28,772 nucleotides of DNA, taken from contig JAFCFF010000002.1 in the NCBI GenBank assembly GCA_017608775.1, forward strand, positions 1-28,772, read 5' to 3'. Both the position numbers and the translations under genes were made by a program. The DNA is from Candidatus Iainarchaeum sp. GTDB taxonomy: Archaea; Iainarchaeota; Iainarchaeia; Iainarchaeales; JAFCFF01. The notes beneath the pieces were generated by a model. It did not search any database. It was not told the origin of the DNA and saw only the letters and a program-made list of their open reading frames with translations. Shown here in pieces: positions 24,989 to 28,772 of this stretch (position 1 is the first letter of the stretch; each line of letters starts with the position of its first letter).

Positions 24989-25497
24989 TTTCAAAAGTAC
25001 TGGGTAAAAAAGGACAAGAAATGGCTGTGTTTGCTGTTCTTATAGGCGTTATACTTGCCTTTTCAATCCTGGCAATTATCTACTCTATATTTACCCAGCT
25101 TGAACAACAAAAAGTTGTTGTTCTAAACAACCAGGTTTTAACCTCGTTTGAGGATGCAAAGGACAACCCAATTCAAAGGCCAGGATATGTTGATCCCTCA
25201 ACACCTCCAGCAAACGCTATCCTGCTAAAAGGCTCCTTGTTTTTTCCCGGGTTTTCAGTATTTAAAAAAACAATTTCAGAAAGAATAAATCTTCCTGAGG
25301 AATGCATTGCTTTTTCTGTTCATGAGAACCTGGACAACCCAGCATACATTGAAAACTTTGAGGATGGACTTGTCTTCAAAAAAAGACTAAGAGTAAACAT
25401 CTTCTTTTTTTGTTATACTCCTGTTTCGGATTCAAATCTGGGTTGCAAAGAAAAAGGCTCTTCTTTGGAGTGTATAATGAGAGTCAACCCATTCTAA
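24985..25497 (+). CDS. Type IV pilin-like protein 1 (class III signal KG|Q)
   Basis: The 170-residue protein starts with a class III signal: basic SKVLGKKG, the expected cleavage between Gly10 and Gln11, then QEMAVFAVLIGVILAF as the filament-forming helix. Mature archaeal pilins have the same plan, with the helix packed in the filament core and the C-terminal domain exposed. The C-terminal part contains four cysteines (C107, C143, C154, C163), which could form two disulfides. Its start codon overlaps the stop of the platform gene (ATGA), so translational coupling and co-expression with the motor are likely. A prepilin peptidase must be encoded elsewhere. It faces the cysteine desulfurase gene tail to tail, with only 17 bp between stop codons. 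Whether it is the major subunit or a minor one cannot be told. Confidence 0.85.
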   Translation: MISKVLGKKGQEMAVFAVLIGVILAFSILAIIYSIFTQLEQQKVVVLNNQVLTSFEDAKDNPIQRPGYVDPSTPPANAILLKGSLFFPGFSVFKKTISERINLPEECIAFSVHENLDNPAYIENFEDGLVFKKRLRVNIFFFCYTPVSDSNLGCKEKGSSLECIMRVNPF

Positions 25498-25514
25498 CTT
25501 ATCTTTACTTTGTC

Positions 25515-26744
25515 TTATCTACTCTCTCCAAAATCCCTCTCAATCTTTCTTAACATTTCAACAAGTTTCTTGATCTCTTCTTTTGTGTTATAAACATGGA
25601 AACTTGCTCTCACAGCATCTTTTTTTTTGTAAGCGTTGAACCATGAATTAACACAAAACTTTCCAGACCTTAGCATTATATTTTCCATGTCCAGAATAGT
25701 TGCAAGGTCATTTGCCGGAATTGCTTCCATGTTAAAACTAAAAATCCCGGCTCTCTTTGTTTTGTCTATCTTTGTCAGACTTTCCAAACCCATAATGTTT
25801 TCAACCTCCTTCTCAAGAAAAGAAACAAGTTTTTTTTCGTGATTTTCAATATTCTCCAAGCCTATTTTTTTCAGGTATTTTAAGGCTTCTTTCAGAGCAA
25901 TTATTCCTGCGTAGTTTTGGAGTCCTGCCTCAAACTTATATGGTTCCTCAAGAAAAACAAATTTGTCATAAAAACTCTCCTCTATTGTTTCTCCCCCAAC
26001 AATAAAACTCGTCATTTTTTCATAGTTTTCTTCCCTTACATAAAGAACTCCTGTTCCTGTTGGTCCCAATGCCTTGTGTCCTGAAAAGGCAAGAAAATCT
26101 GCCCTTGTTTTTCTTAGGTTTATTTCTCCATGTCCTGCCCTTTGTGCTGCATCTATCAAAACCAAGGAGTTGTAGTCCCTTGCGATTTTCACTATTTTCT
26201 TTACAGGTAACTCATAGCCGTCTAGGTTTGAGACCCAGGGAAATGCAACCAGCTTTACTCCCTCCCTTTCTCTTCTTAGTTTTTCCTCAAACCCCAAAAG
26301 ATCAAACTCTCCATTTTTATTTTCAGTTACAACCTCGTGTTTAATTCCTCTTTTCTCTTCCATAAGGATCCAAGGAATTAGGTTTGAGTTGTGTTCTCTG
26401 TCTGTTGTTAAAACAAGATCTCCTTTTTTAAGATCCAGGGAATAGGCAACCAGATTTATTGCTTCTGTTGTGTTTTTTGTGAAAACAATCTCCTTGCTGC
26501 TTTTAGCCTCTAAAAATCCTCTTACAAAGTCTCTTGTCTCCTCCATCTCCTGGGTTACTCTCTCTGAAAACCTGTGAACACTCCTTCCGGCACATCCAGT
26601 ATACTCCTCATAATATTCTCTTAGCTTTTCTATAACCTTGGCCGGCTTTAGGGACATACAAGCATTATCAAAATAAACAATGTTTTTGCCATTGAGTTTT
26701 CTTTCCAAGACAGGAAAATCCCTTCTTATTGTTTTAAAACCCAT
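25515..26744 (-). CDS. sufS: SufS-type cysteine desulfurase
   Basis: The 409-residue PLP enzyme takes sulfur from L-cysteine, giving alanine and a persulfide used for Fe-S clusters or other thio-cofactors. Key residues are present: Lys224 in FSGHKALGPTG holds PLP, His118 (REHNSN), Asp198 and Gln201 (DAAQRAGH) surround the cofactor, and Cys364 in RSGKFCVNSW is the sulfur-accepting cysteine. The ending VRASFHVYNTKEE is typical of the SufS/CsdA group. The length is normal for that group (about 400). It stands alone among pilin-like genes on the opposite strand, with no SufB, SufC, SufD, SufE or SufU gene visible. A palindromic TATA box (26765-26774) gives leaderless spacing. Activity as selenocysteine lyase is an alternative that sequence alone cannot exclude. 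Confidence 0.9.
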   Translation of the reverse strand: MGFKTIRRDFPVLERKLNGKNIVYFDNACMSLKPAKVIEKLREYYEEYTGCAGRSVHRFSERVTQEMEETRDFVRGFLEAKSSKEIVFTKNTTEAINLVAYSLDLKKGDLVLTTDREHNSNLIPWILMEEKRGIKHEVVTENKNGEFDLLGFEEKLRREREGVKLVAFPWVSNLDGYELPVKKIVKIARDYNSLVLIDAAQRAGHGEINLRKTRADFLAFSGHKALGPTGTGVLYVREENYEKMTSFIVGGETIEESFYDKFVFLEEPYKFEAGLQNYAGIIALKEALKYLKKIGLENIENHEKKLVSFLEKEVENIMGLESLTKIDKTKRAGIFSFNMEAIPANDLATILDMENIMLRSGKFCVNSWFNAYKKKDAVRASFHVYNTKEEIKKLVEMLRKIERDFGESR

Positions 26745-26764
26745 ATTTAGCTATAACAAAGTAA

Positions 26765-26774
26765 TATTTAAATA
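26765..26774. promoter_or_regulatory. Palindromic TATA box shared by sufS and pilin-like gene 2
   Basis: TATTTAAATA is a perfect palindrome lying between two divergent start codons. Its centre is 25-26 bp from the ATG of sufS (26744) and 29-30 bp from the ATG of the rightward pilin-like gene (26799). No second TATA box at suitable distance is seen, so one element may serve both directions. Confidence 0.6.
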
Positions 26775-26798
26775 TAAGAAACAATATTTTCTTTTGGA

Positions 26799-27356
26799 AT
26801 GCTAAAGCTAGATAGGTTTTTCAAAAACAAGAAAGGACAGGCATTTGATGTTTTCAGACTTTTAATAGCTGCTATTATCGCAGTTGCTATCTTGGCAATA
26901 CTTTTCAATGTTCTTAACATAATAAAACTTCCCGCTGGAGAGGCAGATCAGGTTATCAATCAAGTTGTTGAAAGAACTTATCAAAATGCGGTTGCTGGTT
27001 TTCAGGCAAGTAGCTATGAGCAGGTTCAGTTCGAGCCGGGAGATGTTATTGTGGCTGGAAGTGTAGCAGCAAAGGCAAGCGGAAGAGCAGAAGATATATG
27101 TTTTGCATATGACAGCGGGTTTGGAACTACCACCTTTACTATTGGAAGCACCTATCTGAGATTTGAAAAAAACACACCACAAAAATTTAGTATTAGAGTC
27201 ATATGTGGAAATAGTACAAGCGGCTATACAACTATTAGTGATTTTTTTGATGCTGCAGGGGAAGAATATGATAACTATACTACAGGGACCTATACTGAGG
27301 AATGTCTTTTAAAAGAAGGCACCAGCTGTTATGTTTTGATAACCCCTCCGAGATGA
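26799..27356 (+). CDS. Type IV pilin-like protein 2 (class III signal KG|Q)
   Basis: The 185-residue protein begins with a basic region (KNKKG), the cleavage point Gly13|Gln14, and a hydrophobic helix (QAFDVFRLLIAAIIAVAIL) that would form the filament core. The mature part is rich in Ser, Thr, Tyr and Gly, with four cysteines (C101, C136, C169, C177) and possible N-glycosylation sites (NST at 138-140, NYT at 159-161). The protein is likely processed by a prepilin peptidase and assembled by the ATPase and platform encoded upstream. It is separated from them by the oppositely oriented sufS gene and has its own promoter, so its level may be set independently. The stop codon is followed by six T residues that may end transcription. 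Confidence 0.85.
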   Translation: MLKLDRFFKNKKGQAFDVFRLLIAAIIAVAILAILFNVLNIIKLPAGEADQVINQVVERTYQNAVAGFQASSYEQVQFEPGDVIVAGSVAAKASGRAEDICFAYDSGFGTTTFTIGSTYLRFEKNTPQKFSIRVICGNSTSGYTTISDFFDAAGEEYDNYTTGTYTEECLLKEGTSCYVLITPPR

Positions 27357-27360
27357 AACT

Positions 27361-27368
27361 TTTTTATA
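27361..27368 (+). promoter_or_regulatory. TATA box for the 59-aa gene, with upstream T run
   Basis: TTTTTATA is centred 27-28 bp before the ATG at 27392. The T run (27360-27365) directly follows the stop codon of the previous gene and may also act as its terminator. Confidence 0.55.
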
Positions 27369-27391
27369 CTTCTCCATACTTTTTCTTTTAG

Positions 27392-27571
27392 ATGTTGGAA
27401 TCCCTGAAAAAACCGTTTCAAGAGGAAAGAGCCGCAGTTGAATGGAATGTTTTTTATCTTGTTATAATCGCAATTATTGCTCTTATCATAATACTTGTGA
27501 TCATAAAACCTTTGTTTAGGTCTTCTCAGAGGGCTGTTCAACAAGAGCCAATAGCAATAAGAAAAGCCTAG
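27392..27571 (+). CDS. 59-aa single-helix membrane protein, pilin-like without the Gly cleavage residue
   Basis: A short open frame starts at ATG 27392 and ends at TAG 27569-27571. The product has a charged N-terminus (SLKKPFQEER), one hydrophobic helix (about 20-39, NVFYLVIIAIIALIIILVI) and a polar tail of about 20 residues. The part RAAVEW before the helix resembles the start of a mature archaeal pilin, where Glu stands at position 5, but the residue before it is Glu instead of Gly. It is therefore unlikely to be cut by prepilin peptidase. The gene lies between two pilin-like genes, has its own TATA box at leaderless spacing, and is followed by a hairpin. Conserved promoter spacing and sensible hydropathy argue that it is real. 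It might be a small assembly factor or an uncut pilin-like subunit. Confidence 0.7.
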   Translation: MLESLKKPFQEERAAVEWNVFYLVIIAIIALIIILVIIKPLFRSSQRAVQQEPIAIRKA

Positions 27572-27597
27572 GTTTTTCACACACAAAAAACCTTTTT
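27571..27597 (+). terminator. Hairpin plus T5, terminator overlapping the next promoter
   Basis: Arms GGTTTTT and AAAAACC (7 bp each) enclose an 8-nt CACACACA loop and are followed by TTTTT. The hairpin starts at the last base of the 59-aa gene's stop codon. The T5 run is at the same time the first part of the TATA box of the next gene. Confidence 0.5.
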
Positions 27598-27600
27598 ATC
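27593..27600 (+). promoter_or_regulatory. TATA box for pilin-like gene 3
   Basis: TTTTTATC is centred 27-28 bp before the ATG at 27624, the same spacing as for the 59-aa gene. No ribosome binding site is seen, so a leaderless mRNA is expected. Confidence 0.5.
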
Positions 27601-27623
27601 TCCTTAGTCTTTTCTTTTATAGA

Positions 27624-28238
27624 ATGTTTTTTTCTCCAAAAAAGAGGCAAAAAAAAGAAAAAGGACAAGAAAGCCTGCCTTTTGAGCTTCTTATAGCTGT
27701 TATCTTAATGACCTTTGTCTTTCTTATTGGTGGGCAGGCCCTCCAAAAGGCAAACCAAGAAAGATGTTTTGAGGAGCTAAACTCAAGAGTAAACGAGTTT
27801 AAGTTTAATTTGGAGACCGCAATAAACAACCCCCCGGGAACAATAAGGGAGTTTCCCTTTTATCTAGAGACTTGCCCAGGAAGGGGGAAGATTTATGTTA
27901 AGTTTACTCAACTCACAAGCCCTTCAGCATGCTCTGCTCTTTGTGGTGGGGAAAGAGAAAGCTGTTTTATATTAGAGCAGGGCTTTAAGGAGTTTGTAAG
28001 AGGAACCACCGATATTCAACTAATAACAAACATTTTTTCTTGTGTAGACGTCCCCTCCAACTTCCAGCGTCCTGCAACCGGCTGCGATCCAATTGATACT
28101 GTTTGGACAGAGCTTGACTTAGCAGGGAATGCAATTTCTCCACAAAACGAAATTCCTTTCAACGTTAGATATAAATTTATCAAGAAAGCATCGTCAACAA
28201 ACCCAGAAATTTGCGTTTATTATAAAACAATAAGATGA
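27624..28238 (+). CDS. Cysteine-rich type IV pilin-like protein 3
   Basis: The 204-residue protein starts with a long basic region (SPKKRQKKEKG), then Gly14|Gln15 and the helix QESLPFELLIAVILMTFVF. This is a class III archaeal signal. The mature part has eight cysteines (48, 84, 103, 107, 114, 140, 154, 197), enough for four disulfides, which suggests a rigid exposed domain and perhaps a tip or minor subunit. Its size is larger than pilin-like proteins 1 and 2. It has its own TATA box, and its stop codon overlaps the next start by ATGA, so the next gene should be co-translated. The cysteines are typical of secreted proteins; the tip role is inference. Confidence 0.85.
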   Translation: MFFSPKKRQKKEKGQESLPFELLIAVILMTFVFLIGGQALQKANQERCFEELNSRVNEFKFNLETAINNPPGTIREFPFYLETCPGRGKIYVKFTQLTSPSACSALCGGERESCFILEQGFKEFVRGTTDIQLITNIFSCVDVPSNFQRPATGCDPIDTVWTELDLAGNAISPQNEIPFNVRYKFIKKASSTNPEICVYYKTIR

Positions 28239-28772
28239 TTTTAATGATTTCCAAAATAAAAAAACAAAAAAAATGCCAAAAAGGAATAATTGACTTTATT
28301 CTTTCAAAGATGAACATATTAATCTTTGTTTTTCTTCTTTTTACCCTGATGACTTTTTTTCTAACAACAGCGGTACAGGATGCAAAAAGAGCACAAGCAA
28401 GAGCTTTTATAAAAAATCTAGATGCCGTAGTAAAGCAAATGATTTCGTGTGAGGAGTGTTTGTGTAATCAAATATCCTTAAAACCACCAAAAGTTTTTGA
28501 GGTTTTTGCCCAGTCAGGAGTTTTGTTTGGTTACTCTCTTGATACCAACTATGTTGCTGGAGAAAATCTTGAGTATCTTGTTTTTAGGATAAAACACAGA
28601 AAGACAGACTCAAACCCTTTAACGGCAGCCTCGGTCCCGCTTGAGAAAGATACTGGGGTTTTTTTCTGTAAAGGTGTGGGAAAACAGAGCTCAGACAAAT
28701 GTGAGGAGCTTGGTGATTTTACAGACACAGAGGGGTTTACCATAGAATTTTATAGCCCTGAGGATGCAAGAG
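28235..28772 (+). CDS. Membrane-anchored pilin-like protein 4 (C-terminus beyond window)
   Basis: The frame starts at ATG 28235, overlapping the previous stop by 4 bp, and stays open to the right edge (179 codons). A second ATG at 28244 is in frame. The N-terminus is basic (SKIKKQKKCQKG), followed by a short IIDFILSKMN and a hydrophobic helix at about 27-45. Gly17|Ile18 could be a class III cleavage point, but the hydrophobic part begins later than usual, so this protein may be an uncut bitopic anchor instead. After the helix there is SCEECLC (Cys 72, 75 and 77) and, further on, more cysteines (FFCKG, DKCEE). It belongs to the same transcript as pilin-like protein 3. The C-terminal end is outside the window. 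Confidence 0.75.
   Translation, partial: MILMISKIKKQKKCQKGIIDFILSKMNILIFVFLLFTLMTFFLTTAVQDAKRAQARAFIKNLDAVVKQMISCEECLCNQISLKPPKVFEVFAQSGVLFGYSLDTNYVAGENLEYLVFRIKHRKTDSNPLTAASVPLEKDTGVFFCKGVGKQSSDKCEELGDFTDTEGFTIEFYSPEDAR

Overview
The window looks archaeal. Genes are preceded by TATA boxes of the TTTAAATA type, most of them centred 23-29 bp upstream of the start codon, which implies leaderless mRNAs. Internal genes use GGTG-type ribosome binding sites. Pilin-like proteins carry archaeal class III (KG|Q) signal peptides, and there is an archaeosortase. Gene content (a GspE/TadA plus TadC-like pilus motor and very large Ig-like surface proteins) and the AT-rich sequence would fit a DPANN-type or other uncultivated archaeon, but the lineage cannot be fixed from this window. 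I see no RNA genes, CRISPR arrays, insertion sequences or origin. Coding density is very high and no gene-free stretch reaches 300 bases; the largest gap is about 110 bp.

Left arm (1-20202, all minus strand, so read from right to left). It begins with a likely operon: a 140-aa secreted, C-terminally anchored protein, an archaeosortase with visible Cys-Arg-His residues, and a 2290-aa giant protein with a TTG start. Next come a bacterial-style GFTL pilin-like protein, a 518-aa secreted protein, a second giant (2191 aa), a 148-aa multi-pass membrane protein, and a third giant that runs off the left edge (at least 887 aa). The three giants are distant paralogs. Each has a short N-terminal region with two copies of a W-L-E-x-R-G-I helix motif exactly 14 residues apart, then one membrane helix, then chains of carboxypeptidase-regulatory/Ig-like domains.

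Right arm (20317-28772, plus strand except one gene). A divergent promoter region starts a type IV filament locus: a GspE/TadA-family ATPase, a tandem TadC/GspF-like membrane platform, and a pilin-like protein overlapping it by 4 bp. A SufS-type cysteine desulfurase sits on the opposite strand. Then follow a pilin-like protein, a 59-aa single-helix protein, a cysteine-rich pilin-like protein, and a truncated membrane-anchored protein at the right edge.

How the parts may fit together (inference). The ATPase and platform would assemble the pilin-like subunits outside the membrane. The giants, the secreted 518-aa protein and the archaeosortase pair would build the rest of a cell-surface apparatus, perhaps for adhesion or host contact. 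The link between the arms rests on the shared divergent promoter region and on the pilin-like gene lying among the giants. No prepilin peptidase is encoded here, so it must lie elsewhere. The combination of giant anchored scaffolds, archaeosortase and type IV filament motor is the best candidate for an undescribed system.
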